DNA of 64,000 nt from Lenzites betulinus (lineage: Eukaryota; Basidiomycota; Agaricomycetes; Polyporales; Polyporaceae). Positions 1 through 11,488 of the stretch are shown here, in pieces. The stretch lies in NCBI GenBank assembly GCA_022264855.1, contig JABYQU010000045.1, positions 271,371-335,370 of the forward strand, given 5' to 3'. Each line of letters begins with the position of its first letter. Position 1 is the first letter of the stretch. A program made the translations under genes and the position numbers. Below the pieces are notes generated by a model that was given only the letters and a program-made list of their open reading frames with translations, was not told where the DNA came from and made no database searches.

Positions 1-3000
1 GACCTCGGGACGTGGGCTTCGCGTGTGCGCCAAGCCCGCTCCCCGTCCGACGTAGCTGCCTCGCTATGGGCGAGCATATCGCGAAGACGCTCATCTCCGT
101 GTCCCCTCTGAGGGTTCGACCGCGAGACCACGCCCAGCGAGCGCGCCCTCCGACGCGGCCCGCAGCGACTGAACGGGCAATGTAGAGTGTCGAATGGGCC
201 GGGACGCCCATATCTCTTGATCTCCCAAGCATTCAGCGTGCGTAAACGCTTGAAGGGTGCACTAGCACTAGGTTCGTCCGTGACGTCCGTCTTCATAGCA
301 CAGAGTTCACCGTCCGGGAAGCCTCCGACAGACCCGAACGGAGTGCTCGCGCCGCGTCCGACCGCGACTCCGACTCCGACGTGCCAGGAGGCTCGCCCCG
401 GAGACACGATCGCGGAACTGGGGTGGTTGGCTGGCAGAGATCTTGCCAACGTCGACATGGCGAGGCCATCCGGGACACTGTCCGAGATGAATGTCGTCGG
501 AGGCTTGGCGCTCGCCTCCGCGTTCATATGCCTTCGATGCACTTCGCTGTGCCATCTCGCCGTTTACGGGTCGGTAGGTGTTCGCGCCCGGACCGGGTGC
601 GCGTTGATAGCTGCTGCGTCTATTGATCAGTGGACGAACCCATGTCAAGTAGGACTCGACGCACGCACCTCCCTACTACCCCGATCGGTGCGCGGCGTGC
701 CCGCGCCGAACGTGTTTGATATCGCTGTAGGTCTCTGGGCAATGAAGCTTGACAGTGTTGGATCTGGAGCCTGCGCAAGCTGCAATTACCGGCTGTCAAC
801 TCTTGGCGTGGTGACTTCCATGGAAGACCTGCATCACTCTGTGAGTTCCGCTGCGCTCCATTGACTGGCGAGATCCGAGCTAGCCTGTACGACGCGACTG
901 GTCATTAGACCCGCGCTGGTAACCCGTAGCCTCGTGCTTGGACCCACAACACTCGGACCGGGCACGCCCGCCGAACACATTGCACATCCTCGCCGCATGG
1001 CGGATCCACTTGCGAAACGCCGTCCACCCATGCCGAGTTATCTGAGGGCATGCATCAATACACTTCATCCCAATGCGCTCATACCTCCAGCAGCTCCTCG
1101 CACGCGCTCGGCAGCACACGAAGCCCGGTGCCTCTGACATGCGCCGGACCCCACGCACTCGCAGAGCAGCTGGGGTTCCCGCCTCAGGCTACCCAACTTC
1201 CCTACCACATCCCTCCGCACCCGCCCCCCACCGGCGCCCGCACTCCTGCCCACGCCGGGCGCAGTATTACGTGCGCCCGGCGGCGGACACAATCTTGCAC
1301 GCGCGGAAGCATTGTGCGCTCGCCGTTCGAGGGAGGACGACTGCCTGCGCCGGGGGATGCGCGGCACCAGGGGGGCGGGCTTCGCGATCGCGATCGTCTG
1401 CACTTCGCGTGCCGCATTGTCTAAAAGCCAGGAACCTTACGTGCGCGATCTCCCAGGCGCGCTCTTAGAACGGTACTGCGCTCTCCTCGGCCGTCGTCGA
1501 ATCGCCGTGCCAGCGTGGTGCGGAAGTGCCTGCGGGGTAGGTTGACTAACGCGCGCGGGATGTGGCCTGGATGCGATGTTGCGGTGAGGCGACGTTCTGT
1601 GTCATGGAAGAACCGACGAGTCGGATGTAGAGTGGTGTTCCCTCCGCTCGAGACGCGTGCGTGTCATCTAGAATCTCATTTTTTCAGCGTTTTCATTAAG
1701 CCTCGCGGTCGAACACTGATGGACATGAATGTGAGCTGATATCCTTCAGCCTACAGCCTCATGCATGGCTGAGCCTGAATGTGATCCCCGCAGAGAAGAC
1801 CGTTTATGTATAGCCCATGACTTCCTCTATATGCTGTACGTCATCCGGGAACATTCCCTGCCTCTTCTCATTCTCACAGATAATCTGGATAAACAGAATA
1901 TGCTCTCCTGCGCTCTTTGAATGTGCACGGGCGAACCACCATATGCCGGAGTGCAGGAATATAGCCCTGCGCCGCGTTCGTACGTCCACCATCAGGCCTT
2001 CGCGCCGTGCGCCTCATGGCCGGCCACGCTTCCTTCTTGCCTCGCGCCTCGAGGTCTTACGGCGTGGCCCACTTCGGTGGGTACGAGTCTGCGACCTCTA
2101 TCAGACCATTCTGGTCTCCCACCGTACACCCCGTACATAAGCGAAACGCGAGGCATGTCATAAGCCGCATAGGAAACCCTCGACGTCAAAGGTTTCCATC
2201 TGGACTCTGAGGTTCCGAATCGCGCGCGTGTTCGCGTAAAGACAGGCACATCCAAACCATCGAACCCGCTGGGACCCAACCGGTCCCAAATTCCCCGGGA
2301 GTCCCAGAACTCACGTGATGAGCCAAACAAGACACGCGGCATGCCCATATCCGGTGACTCATCATATCTCAGCGCTCAGCGCTAACGTTTATCACAAATT
2401 ATCACTCGTCGTCGGCTACCGTACGACTCCGCCTCATCGTTGAGTGCATTAACGTTAATGTTCAACTAGCGAGAGGGAAGTACATTGTACTGTAGATCCG
2501 AGTACATTTGTGTGCCGACATACTGAGCATATATTGGGAACCTACTCTATTATCCGAGTCTACACGAAAGGGGAAACTTAACTAATATAGCATTCAAACC
2601 GATGATTTGATAGAGAAATGCATTGACACTTGAACATTTGAATTATGGAGGGCGGGGCAGGTACCTGATAGTACGTGCAAATAGACCTTGGTTTGTCAAC
2701 CGAATAGTTGCGGTGATAGCGGCGCGGACAAGCTATGGAACGGCCAACATAGCTGATTTTATCCATGAAGATACAGTAAGCGTACCGTGACGGTATAGCG
2801 ATGTTGTACGAACAGGTAGCGCGCCGTCACGGAGGGTGAACAAAGTAGTACGGTAGGAGGTAGGTTCTGTCAATGTCATAACACCGTCGTTCTGACGGTA
2901 GTTTGGGCACTCCGGGCGGAGGCAAACCCGTGTGTGGGGGGAGGGAGAAAATATCGCCATAACTTAGCATGTCCAGATAGATGTTTGATAGATGAATAAG

Positions 3001-3357
3001 GGGACGCTTGACACACGCACCTATACCACGCTGGAGGCCGTGCTCCGGGAACATATACACATCCTCCCTCGTTGCTTGAGCGGCGCTATCGGTCCAGATT
3101 GAGCACGTACCAGTATCAATTAACCTCAATCAAGCTTTTTTGAAGCAAATCTCCGACGAATTTAAGAACATAGGCGGGAGGAGAGGAAGAGGCTGCCTTT
3201 TGTCGAGCAGAGAGTGCTTGAAGTGTAGCCGCAGAAGCTTAGTGAGTCGAATGAAGCCAGCGGCATGGTCCACAGGGATGTCAGCCAGGTTATGCGTTAT
3301 GAAGGTCAACTCAGAGATGTCCCGTAGAGCGATCATAAGGTGCACAACGGTGGATAG
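1..3357. other. No supported gene; diverged or intergenic DNA
   Basis: I read both strands and found no recognisable protein domain, tRNA or rRNA. The longest open frame, 187-864 on the plus strand, has no family resemblance and several equally long frames overlap it on the other strand, so it is not called. The first 1.6 kb is GC-rich and the 2.4-3.3 kb part is AT-richer, which suggests old, mixed repeat or intergenic sequence. One end of a 23-bp inverted repeat lies at 2258-2280. Confidence 0.4.
2258..2280 (+). repeat. Inverted repeat, left copy (partner 11662-11684)
   Basis: This 23-bp sequence is the reverse complement of 11662-11684 with one mismatch; the common core is acccgctgggacccaac. 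Both copies are followed inward by related GGGA/TCCC-rich sequence. If the LINE between them and one target-site copy are subtracted, they would bound about 1.25 kb, so they may be the termini of an older element into which the LINE jumped. That last step is inference. Confidence 0.5.
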
Positions 3358-3359
3358 AA

Positions 3360-3369
3360 CTCAGGGGAT
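3360..3369 (+). repeat. LINE target-site duplication, left copy
   Basis: The 10-bp word ctcaggggat occurs here and again at 11539-11548 directly after the poly(A) tail. Two preceding A residues also match but could belong to the tail. This fixes the left edge of the LINE at about 3370. Confidence 0.85.
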
Positions 3370-3375
3370 GAGGGA

Positions 3376-3446
3376 CCTTGGACCTGGACCACCACCATCG
3401 AACGATGGGTGGCTCAGCGGCTCGCCTCTTCAAGAGAGGCCCAAGG
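3376..3446 (+). promoter_or_regulatory. Predicted structured RNA at the LINE 5' end
   Basis: Within the first 77 nt of the element, CCTTGG (3376-3381) can pair with CCAAGG (3441-3446). This encloses two hairpins: CCACCATC (3392-3399) with the G-rich strand at 3404-3412, and GCCTCT (3424-3429) with AGAGGC (3435-3440). The result is a small three-way junction. The pairings are seen directly; any function, such as a self-cleaving 5' ribozyme or IRES, is speculative. Confidence 0.4.
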
Positions 3447-4037
3447 CGCACTTTCCAACGAAAGTGTAAGAAGTCGGCCTCTGCACTGTTATCCAGTCAG
3501 AGGGAAGGCGTCCTCATGTACGAGGATGCTCCGGGACGACGAATGTCGCGACGCCGCCGAGCGCTAAGCGAAGGAGTGAGCGGGAACTTGGCCCGCCTTC
3601 TCTGTGTCTGTAGCACGGTACTACTACATATGAGCAATCTACTTGACCTCCCAGGGCCGCTCTTGAGCACCTCGCGCCTGACAATTCAGCTGCCTCGAAG
3701 ATGAAGCCCTCAGCGACCGCGAACGAACACTGTGCCACATGCAACGTGCCAGGCGGATGACTCAAGGAGTGGCTCTTGGACAGACAAAGCCCTTCTGCCA
3801 GTGCGCCAAGCACAAAGAGGATTGAAACTCATGAAGCCTACCGCAGCACACCCAAAGACTCGGAAGGCGTCATGCGCGAAACAAAGCCGCGCCTACGAAA
3901 GAGAACAAACAGTGACGAAGACCCACAACGCTGCATAGCGGGAAGTGGCCGCCATAAAAAGCACCCCGGTACGCACTGGGTGAACATCCACATCCCCGCT
4001 CCTGCTTCATCTAAAAAGTTTCCAACCCACTCTAACA

Positions 4038-5582
4038 ATGAGCTCTACCCCAATCGACGAAACCATGGCCGACGCCGAAACTACACACGCTACCAAGAGG
4101 TCGCGCACGGATGAGGGGCCGCAGGCCCAGCCCTCCGTAAGATCTTCATCGGCATCCCCTGAACGCCTCGCACTGAGGAAGACCCCAGATCGGCAGAACC
4201 TATGGGAGAAGGGTGAGCAGGATCTCCCTGAGCCGCCGGCTCCTACTGTGCGCGCACCGAGCGAAGACGACGACACCTTCCCGTACATCAAAGAGCTCGA
4301 CCCTGCGTACCTCGCAAAGAAACCCCTCTACCGAGGCGTGAACCCCCACTTCCAGATGTCGCACTCTGGAGCCCAGCCCCCCCTTCCCCTTCCCCCCCAC
4401 CGGCCTTTCCCGGAAGGGCCGTTTCCAGTGGCCCCCATCCACCCGGGTAAGCTGACCTCCAATCTGAGCCTCGCGCAGGAGAAGGAGATCGCCCGCATCC
4501 GTAACACGGACTTCCCGCACACGGTGATCGCACTTGTCCCTCACGGAGCGGGCAAGGCAATCAACGCGAACGCCTCCAAGATCGCTCGCGACTGCCAAGA
4601 CTTCTTGCGCTCTCTCGCCTTCGAGGCGAACGACAACAAACCCTACAAGGTGATGGTCCACCCGCTGGGGCTCCGCAACAAGACGGGCGCGAACAGTAAT
4701 GCGCCGTTCGGGATGCCGTGGACGTTCATCATCCAAATCCCGAACAACGCGCTCCCCCTCTATGACTTCCTCATGTGGCAGCGGGTCTTTGGGGTAAGCA
4801 AGACTGTATCCTTCACGGCTTATGACTTCGAGGGCACACGCGACCTCTCCTGGATCCTATTCCCCATCACTGGGAATGTCATTGAGCCTGAAGCAACGCA
4901 CATGGAGGTGCTCGAGCAGAAGTTGATCCTGACTAATGCCATCTGTGAGGCCGTCGAGACGAACACAGTTTATCGCAGCTATGCAGCGAAGCTAGCTTAC
5001 ACAAACTTGAAGCACACGGGTGACCTTGCGGGGACCCTGCGGACGATCGCCGGAGGATTCCATCTCGAGCGCACGGAGGCGGAGGACGCGAAGGGGAACC
5101 TTGTCCCGGCGTACCTCTTTATGGCGCGCCCGCCTACGACGCTCGAGCGCGAGTACAATGACTGGAAGAGTTTCTTCCTCCTTAGCAGCCCCAGCCAGAA
5201 GCGCTTCTCTCTCTCGGCCCACCTCCAGACTTTTGACGTCGCTGCCCCCTCGCTCCGCATCTGGTGTGAACTTTGCAAGTCGCACCTTCACTGCACCGCC
5301 AGGTGCCCCCTCCCGACAGCAGACGGCTGGCTCGGAATCAACCCGAGGGATCTCGGAGTCCGCGCGATCTCGCTTAACCCGCCCCGCTACGAGGGCCCGC
5401 CCGGCATCGTGCCCTGCGCGATCATCCAGAAGTTCCGCACGTCCCAGGCGGAGACCAAGCAGGCGGAGCAGGCAGCGGCCGGCGGGGGAGGAACCCCGAG
5501 CAAGACGCGTGGAGGAGGACGTACGGTCGGAGGAGGACATACAGGCAATGGTACCCGTGGACGAGGCCCCAAGCGGGGGTGA
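4038..5582 (+). CDS. LINE ORF1: RNA-binding gag-like protein with zinc knuckle
   Basis: This 514-residue ORF1 would package the LINE transcript into ribonucleoprotein particles, as ORF1 proteins of this class do. The start ATG follows an A/C-rich leader (aacaATGAG). The N-terminal 130 residues are charged and proline-rich, consistent with disorder. The middle is a globular region with no motif I recognise. Near residue 411 a classical CX2CX4HX4C zinc knuckle is visible (CELCKSHLHCTARC). The C-terminal 50 residues are Gly/Arg-rich, a typical nucleic-acid-binding tail. ORF1 is in a different frame from ORF2 and is separated from it by about 0.4 kb. No disruption is seen, so it could be functional. 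Confidence 0.9.
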   Translation: MSSTPIDETMADAETTHATKRSRTDEGPQAQPSVRSSSASPERLALRKTPDRQNLWEKGEQDLPEPPAPTVRAPSEDDDTFPYIKELDPAYLAKKPLYRGVNPHFQMSHSGAQPPLPLPPHRPFPEGPFPVAPIHPGKLTSNLSLAQEKEIARIRNTDFPHTVIALVPHGAGKAINANASKIARDCQDFLRSLAFEANDNKPYKVMVHPLGLRNKTGANSNAPFGMPWTFIIQIPNNALPLYDFLMWQRVFGVSKTVSFTAYDFEGTRDLSWILFPITGNVIEPEATHMEVLEQKLILTNAICEAVETNTVYRSYAAKLAYTNLKHTGDLAGTLRTIAGGFHLERTEAEDAKGNLVPAYLFMARPPTTLEREYNDWKSFFLLSSPSQKRFSLSAHLQTFDVAAPSLRIWCELCKSHLHCTARCPLPTADGWLGINPRDLGVRAISLNPPRYEGPPGIVPCAIIQKFRTSQAETKQAEQAAAGGGGTPSKTRGGGRTVGGGHTGNGTRGRGPKRG

Positions 5583-5965
5583 GAGAGTGGCGAACGAGCA
5601 CCATGAGGACACGTGCTGATAAGGACGGAATTATGCTTCTTCGAGACTGTTGCTACCGATATTGTACCGCTGTGTTAATGCGCCTGGAATTGACTGTGTT
5701 ATTCCTCTCCTTGCTTCGGGAAGGAGGGCTTCATAGCAGAAAGCCGCTAAAAGATAACATTTGCAACCTTAAGCACCAAGCCTGAGATGAAACTGTCCTG
5801 CATAGCCCGCACCCGGAGCCCCGAAGCTCTTGATGGACACGGTGCTATGCAAAAACTAACCCCCTCCAGGTGTCGACCTTGTGGCCTAGCAAGCCCCAAG
5901 CAAGCCTTACAATTGCAACTACAACTCAACATACACAACCACAACTACACTCTGACGGCAACAAC

Positions 5966-8900
5966 ATGGATATCGGGACAGCGGCGACGACCTCCGGAGG
6001 ACGGGGGGGTGTGCCCGCGGTTTCCCCGTCCGGTGAACGAGGCGGCGTTCAGGACAGCGGGAGGAGAGAGAATGGAGGAGCAGCGGCTGGCGGGCAACCA
6101 CCGCTGCTGTTCCCCCGTGTCCCTCCTCTAGCGCCCCCAACTCGGGGGCAGCAGGATCCCGAATGGGACCCAGAGGCTGTGCCTCCACCTGCGCAAGCAG
6201 AAGGAGGGCCTCGACTGCAAGAGCAGCAGGACCAGCGTGCAAACATACACACTATGGGGAGGCGTGACGAGCTCCCAATCGGACGCGCTGATGAAAATAG
6301 CCAGCGCAACGAGCGCAATGAACAGAATGTTGTTCCGGACACCCGGCAGACACGCCGGCGAGCAGACCGTATAGCACGGAAGCAAACTATCCGTATCGGC
6401 TCTTTGAATATGAACGGCTACGGGTCACTTAGACCCGAGAATCCTGACAACAAATGGAAAACAATGTACCAAACCATGAAAAAACACGGTCTTGGAATCC
6501 TCATGCTACAAGAAACACATCTAACAGACCAGAGGAAGGATGATGTAAAACGTATGTTTAAGGGTCGAATAAAAATACTGCACTCCGCACACCCAGATGC
6601 ACCAACGCGAAAAGAAGGTGTTGCGATTGTCTTAAATAAATCCCAGATAAATGCGAACGGTGCAGCACCGACCGTAGTTGTGCCAGGACGGGCCCTCCAA
6701 GTAGCTATCTGTGCACACGGGACTGAGCCGTCCCTCCATGTACTGTGCATTTATGCGCCAACGTCAGATGGCATCGACGAGCGGCGCGAATTCTTTACGA
6801 AAGTCCGTGAGTTCTATGAGAGGCACCCAGCGGTGCAAAAGCCTCACCTCATTGCTGGAGATTTCAATAATACGGAAGACATGATTGATCGCCTGCCGAT
6901 CGCAGAACCTGATGCATCGCTGGGAGAGCTGGACGAACTTAAGTTAGCACTTGGCCTGATGACAGCGGATGGGTGGCGTATGACCCACCCAACGACGCGA
7001 AGCTATACCTTCCACCGAGGCACTGGGAATGACGCCACATGCTCCCGCCTAGACAGAATATACGTCACGCCTGGAATATTCTCGCAAGCTCGTGAATGGG
7101 ACATCACTGCACCCGGAGTTCGCACTGACCATAACTTGGTGACAGTACAAATCGCGATGGCAGATGCGCCGCGAGTAGGGCCAGGACGCCCCGTCTTCCC
7201 CATGCACTTGCTGAAAGATAAGAAAATAACAAAAACGATGAAGAATACTGGCATCGCAGCGGAGAGTCAGCTCGACCTTCTGCTTAACGAGGGAGTGCGA
7301 ACAGACCTACATAATCCACAGACAATCCTCTACAATCTTAAAGTGGAATGGATGAGAGCAGCGCGGACACGAGAAAAAGAAATAGTACCTAAGCTCTTGG
7401 CGGAAATCCGTCAACTCGAACAGGAGAAAGCACGACTATCGCGGCTCCAAGCGTCAACTGATACTGAACAACTGCAAGCTGCAAATGTGGTGATGTTGAA
7501 TAAACAAATTACGGAACTGAAAATACGGCAAATCCACCTACGACAGCAGAATGGAAGGGCCCGCCACCGACTGGATGGGGAGCGGCCGACAAAATACTGG
7601 ATGACTCTAAACAAGCCACCAGCACCGCGTGAGTTGATTCGCGCCTTTGAACGAGACAATGGCGCAGACAGGGGGGGACGCCCACGAACCTATGAGTCTG
7701 ACGCCACCAAGATGGTGGAAATGGCGCGCATGCACCATGACAATCTCCAATGGGATGAGGATGGTCTTCCCTTCCCAGAACGACGCGATGCGTGCATCGA
7801 GGAAGCCCTGGCGAGCATCGATCGCAAACTTGACGGCACCCAGATCGCCAACCTGTCGGCACTGATAACGTATGACGAGTGCGAACTTGCCCTGCGATTT
7901 TCGAAATCAGCCACAGCGGCAGGCCTCGATGGCCTCCAATATGAAGTGTGGAAGACCTTGCATGCTAGATACATAGAAGATAACCGGCATGAAGGACGGC
8001 CAGCTTTCGATGTACTGAAAATACTCACAAGCGCTTTTCGTGACGTCCAGCTTCATGGGGTGGCCCCCGGAATACCATTCTCCGATGGATGGATGGCCCC
8101 GATCTACAAAGAAAAGGGTGAGCGAACGAAGGTTGTGAATTACCGACCAATCACACTTCTAAATACCGATTATAAACTATTGAGCAAAGTGCTCTCGATT
8201 AGGTTGGCAGCGACGGCACCCGATCTCATACACCCCGCCCAAGCGGGATTCGTTCCGGGGCGGCGACTCCACAACCATACTCAGCTAGCAAAGCTGATGA
8301 TCCACTGGGCAGAGGCGAACGAAGTAAATGGTACAATTGTCGCACTTGATCAAGAAAAAGCTTACGATAAAGTGGCGCACGATTATCTGTGGCGCGTCTT
8401 GGCTGAGTTCGGGATCCCCCAAGCATTTATCAACATTGTGAAATCCCTCTACGCGGGGGCAATGACGTCAGTAATGATCAACGGGGTGGCAAGTACCCCC
8501 TACGCTATCAGGCGCGGTGTCCGTCAAGGTGACCCGCTCTCGTGTCTACTATTCGACCTGGCAATCGAACCGTTGTCAGCAATGATACGGAAATCAAATA
8601 TACAAGGGATACACATACCTCGGTGTGGCGAGACACTGAAAGCGACCCTGTTTGCAGACGACACAACCGTTTATCTGGCGTCGACAGATGACTTCGCCGA
8701 GCTCCAACATGTCCTTGATGTATGGTGTACTGCAGCAAAGGCGCGATTCAACCTTAAGAAAACGGAGATAATTCCTCTCGGTACCCCTGAGTTCCGCGCA
8801 GAAGTAGAAGAGACATACCGTACAACGGGGCGATGGGGGAACTACCCCACAAATGTTCACGTGGCTGCCGAAGGTGAACCTGTTCGCATCCTCGGAGCAT

Positions 8901-11254
8901 GGCTAGGGAACGGCGTAAATGAGTGCGAAATCTGGGCACCAAAAATTAATAAAATCCTTGCGGTAATCACTCACTGGAAGAACTCAAGCGCAACCCTTAA
9001 CGGAAAGCGGCATGTTGTCCAAATGATGATAGGCGGCATGTCTCAATTCCTGACAAATGTGCAAAGGATGCCGAAATCAGTAACAACCCGACTAAATAAA
9101 CTCATACGAGAATATGTATGGAATGATAAATCCGCACCGCCGGTGCAATTTGAATGCCTTATGCTCCCCCCGGAGCGAGGAGGACTGGGACTACTTGACC
9201 TGGCATCCAGGAACGAATCAATCGACGTAATGTGGCTTAAATCTTACCTCGACATGGGACCACACCGCCCATGGTGGGCATATGTTGCTGATGACCTCTT
9301 CGCCAAGAGTGTAGCGCGGAAGTGTGTCCCCTCTGATGCCCGGCTCCGGATTAACCCCTTCCTCCAAAACTGGAAGCCAACAAAGACCAACTTGCCAGAC
9401 GAGTTGAAGAGCATACTAGCTGCGGCAAAACAACACGGACTGCGTCTAGAAGCGCTTGCCCCACAACGGGCGATACTGCGCGATATGCCAATGTGGGATC
9501 ATATCCAGGCGGATAAAACAAAGATCAGAACACTTGGGGGCCGCTCGGCGGCGACGGCTTGTCTCAAAAACACTCACAAACTAGTAACTGTGGGCGACTT
9601 TGAACGATTCGCCATGGGAGCGACTGAACCTGGACATGATCAGGCCTCGAGCACATGTGAGTGCGACCGATGCACGTACATGCGACTGGATATTGGATGT
9701 GCAGCACCGTCAGACTGCTACACCCGAGCTATGGCCTTCCTGAACACACTGCCCCCGAAATGGGACCCAAGGGGGGAACGGCCAGAAGACTACGAGGACG
9801 CCGCAATGCGAGAAGCGCAACTGCTATTTGAAGGGCGAGAAGACGCTGAAATATTTGACCGGAGAGTGACGACAGTTGGGACCATTAGTGATGTACTCCG
9901 GATCTTCACGGGACCTGAGGAAACCTGTAACGAACTGCCCAACCTTGCAGTAAGTAATGAGCGCGAGATTACAGAAGTAGCTACAGACGGGTCATGCCTA
10001 GACAATGGTATGGCGTCGGCGAAAGCCGGGGCAGGTGTATTCTTCGCAGAAGGGCACCCTCGTAACAAGAGTGTCCGGCTACCGTCAACTATGGAACAAA
10101 CAAATCAGACAGGCGAGGCAGTCGCAACTTTAACGGCGGCACAGGTCGCAGACCCCGCGGCCCCGCTACTACACATCACAGACTCACGAACAACGCTAGA
10201 CGCAGTAACCAAACGCTTTAGTAAATATCAGGATGAAGGATTCATATGCCAGAAGAACACAGACCTTACGAGGGCCATCGTAGCGACAACCCTTGCGCGT
10301 CGGGCCCACACCGCCTTCCAGTGGGTCAAAGGCCACAACGGCCACCCGGGGAACAAAAAAGCAGATGCGCTAGCAGGTTGCGGAGCCCGCAAGCCCGCCC
10401 CGGATGCGGTCGATGTCGCTATACCCAGGCAACTTCGGATAACTGGGGCGAAACTAAGTAAAATAACGCAAAAATTAGCCTACAAGGCGATTCGTATAAA
10501 AAAGGCTGCAAAAGCAGAGGAACGACGGCGTACTAAGGAACGAGTGGAACAAGTCATACGTGACCTGGAAGAGGACTTGAACGTCCATATCACTCCTGAA
10601 ACACTGTGGAAGTCCCTAGGAAAAGATATCATTTCACGGGAAGCAAGGCAGTGGATATGGATGACATTACATGATGCATATATGGTCGGGACACACTGGC
10701 TGCGGCCGAACATGTCAGATGAATTAAAAGAAAGAGCGACATGTAAAACCTGCGGACAAACTGAAACAATGGAGCACATTCTATTTACCTGTACGGCCCA
10801 AGGACGCGAAACGGTCTGGTCGCTGTTGCGGCAGGCGTGGACCGCATCTGGAGGAGCAGCGCGGGACCCATCCTGGGGGACGATACTTGGCGCGGCATGT
10901 ACTGACAGAAATGTAAGCGGCCAACGAGGCATGACCGTTGCAGAGAACAGATGGGCGATACTTGCCATCAAATCGGCACGGTTGATCTGGAAGCTCCGCT
11001 GCGAGCGAGTTATAGCAAACGACGGGGCTGAATTCACCAAGCGTGAAGTACAGAACCGATGGCACGCGGAAATAAACCGGCGACTCACTCTTGATAGACG
11101 GGTCGCGGCTCTGCTGCTGGGGAAGAAACGGAAACGACGCATACAGCTGGTGGAAGGGATCTGGTCCCCTCTACTGGAAGACGAGAGAAGCATACCCCCG
11201 AGATGGGTAACGGATAGCGGGGTTTTAGTGGGTATTAAGCGAGGAAGAGGATGA
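5966..11254 (+). CDS. LINE ORF2: endonuclease, reverse transcriptase, RNase H polyprotein
   Basis: This protein of about 1,760 residues nicks the target and copies the element RNA at the nick. I chose the ATG at 5966 because the frame upstream to 5870 lacks an ATG. Domains in order: an EEP/AP-type endonuclease (about 6390-7150; SLNMNGYG, LQETHL, GDFNN, and TDHNLV near the end); a long helical linker; a reverse transcriptase (about 7860-8700; RPITLLNTDYK, AGFVPGRR, LDQEKAYDKV, GVRQGDPLS, and FADD at 8651-8662); RNase H (about 9970-10390; TDGS, a conserved Glu, TDSR, and KGHNGHPGNKKADALAG); and a C-terminal CX2CX6HX4C motif (CKTCGQTETMEHILFTC, near 10740). All key acidic residues appear to be present, so the enzyme could be active. 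Confidence 0.93.
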   Translation: MDIGTAATTSGGRGGVPAVSPSGERGGVQDSGRRENGGAAAGGQPPLLFPRVPPLAPPTRGQQDPEWDPEAVPPPAQAEGGPRLQEQQDQRANIHTMGRRDELPIGRADENSQRNERNEQNVVPDTRQTRRRADRIARKQTIRIGSLNMNGYGSLRPENPDNKWKTMYQTMKKHGLGILMLQETHLTDQRKDDVKRMFKGRIKILHSAHPDAPTRKEGVAIVLNKSQINANGAAPTVVVPGRALQVAICAHGTEPSLHVLCIYAPTSDGIDERREFFTKVREFYERHPAVQKPHLIAGDFNNTEDMIDRLPIAEPDASLGELDELKLALGLMTADGWRMTHPTTRSYTFHRGTGNDATCSRLDRIYVTPGIFSQAREWDITAPGVRTDHNLVTVQIAMADAPRVGPGRPVFPMHLLKDKKITKTMKNTGIAAESQLDLLLNEGVRTDLHNPQTILYNLKVEWMRAARTREKEIVPKLLAEIRQLEQEKARLSRLQASTDTEQLQAANVVMLNKQITELKIRQIHLRQQNGRARHRLDGERPTKYWMTLNKPPAPRELIRAFERDNGADRGGRPRTYESDATKMVEMARMHHDNLQWDEDGLPFPERRDACIEEALASIDRKLDGTQIANLSALITYDECELALRFSKSATAAGLDGLQYEVWKTLHARYIEDNRHEGRPAFDVLKILTSAFRDVQLHGVAPGIPFSDGWMAPIYKEKGERTKVVNYRPITLLNTDYKLLSKVLSIRLAATAPDLIHPAQAGFVPGRRLHNHTQLAKLMIHWAEANEVNGTIVALDQEKAYDKVAHDYLWRVLAEFGIPQAFINIVKSLYAGAMTSVMINGVASTPYAIRRGVRQGDPLSCLLFDLAIEPLSAMIRKSNIQGIHIPRCGETLKATLFADDTTVYLASTDDFAELQHVLDVWCTAAKARFNLKKTEIIPLGTPEFRAEVEETYRTTGRWGNYPTNVHVAAEGEPVRILGAWLGNGVNECEIWAPKINKILAVITHWKNSSATLNGKRHVVQMMIGGMSQFLTNVQRMPKSVTTRLNKLIREYVWNDKSAPPVQFECLMLPPERGGLGLLDLASRNESIDVMWLKSYLDMGPHRPWWAYVADDLFAKSVARKCVPSDARLRINPFLQNWKPTKTNLPDELKSILAAAKQHGLRLEALAPQRAILRDMPMWDHIQADKTKIRTLGGRSAATACLKNTHKLVTVGDFERFAMGATEPGHDQASSTCECDRCTYMRLDIGCAAPSDCYTRAMAFLNTLPPKWDPRGERPEDYEDAAMREAQLLFEGREDAEIFDRRVTTVGTISDVLRIFTGPEETCNELPNLAVSNEREITEVATDGSCLDNGMASAKAGAGVFFAEGHPRNKSVRLPSTMEQTNQTGEAVATLTAAQVADPAAPLLHITDSRTTLDAVTKRFSKYQDEGFICQKNTDLTRAIVATTLARRAHTAFQWVKGHNGHPGNKKADALAGCGARKPAPDAVDVAIPRQLRITGAKLSKITQKLAYKAIRIKKAAKAEERRRTKERVEQVIRDLEEDLNVHITPETLWKSLGKDIISREARQWIWMTLHDAYMVGTHWLRPNMSDELKERATCKTCGQTETMEHILFTCTAQGRETVWSLLRQAWTASGGAARDPSWGTILGAACTDRNVSGQRGMTVAENRWAILAIKSARLIWKLRCERVIANDGAEFTKREVQNRWHAEINRRLTLDRRVAALLLGKKRKRRIQLVEGIWSPLLEDERSIPPRWVTDSGVLVGIKRGRG

Positions 11255-11487
11255 GGGCGCTTACGGTGCTCTCAGATGAATCTCCCGATGACCTTAGAGT
11301 CCCACACTCAGTGCGTAAATGCATTTCCTCGCGGTACGGTGATAGTGCGCTCCCTGCACTTCGAACTCTCACTACTCGGTGATTGCTGGGGTTTCTTGTT
11401 TCTCCCTGGAAGTCACCTAGCGCGCCCGCGACCTCACCACACGCTCCGACGAGCTCACTGAGGAAACGGGCTCAAGACGCGCTCCAC

Positions 11488-11488
<1 letters not shown>

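Noticed and set aside
187..864. 225-codon plus-strand open frame
   Set aside because: No family resemblance, several equally long frames on the opposite strand in GC-rich DNA, and no splice or promoter context.
5870..5965. Upstream extension of LINE ORF2
   Set aside because: The frame is open but contains no ATG before 5966, and the extra residues have no domain content.
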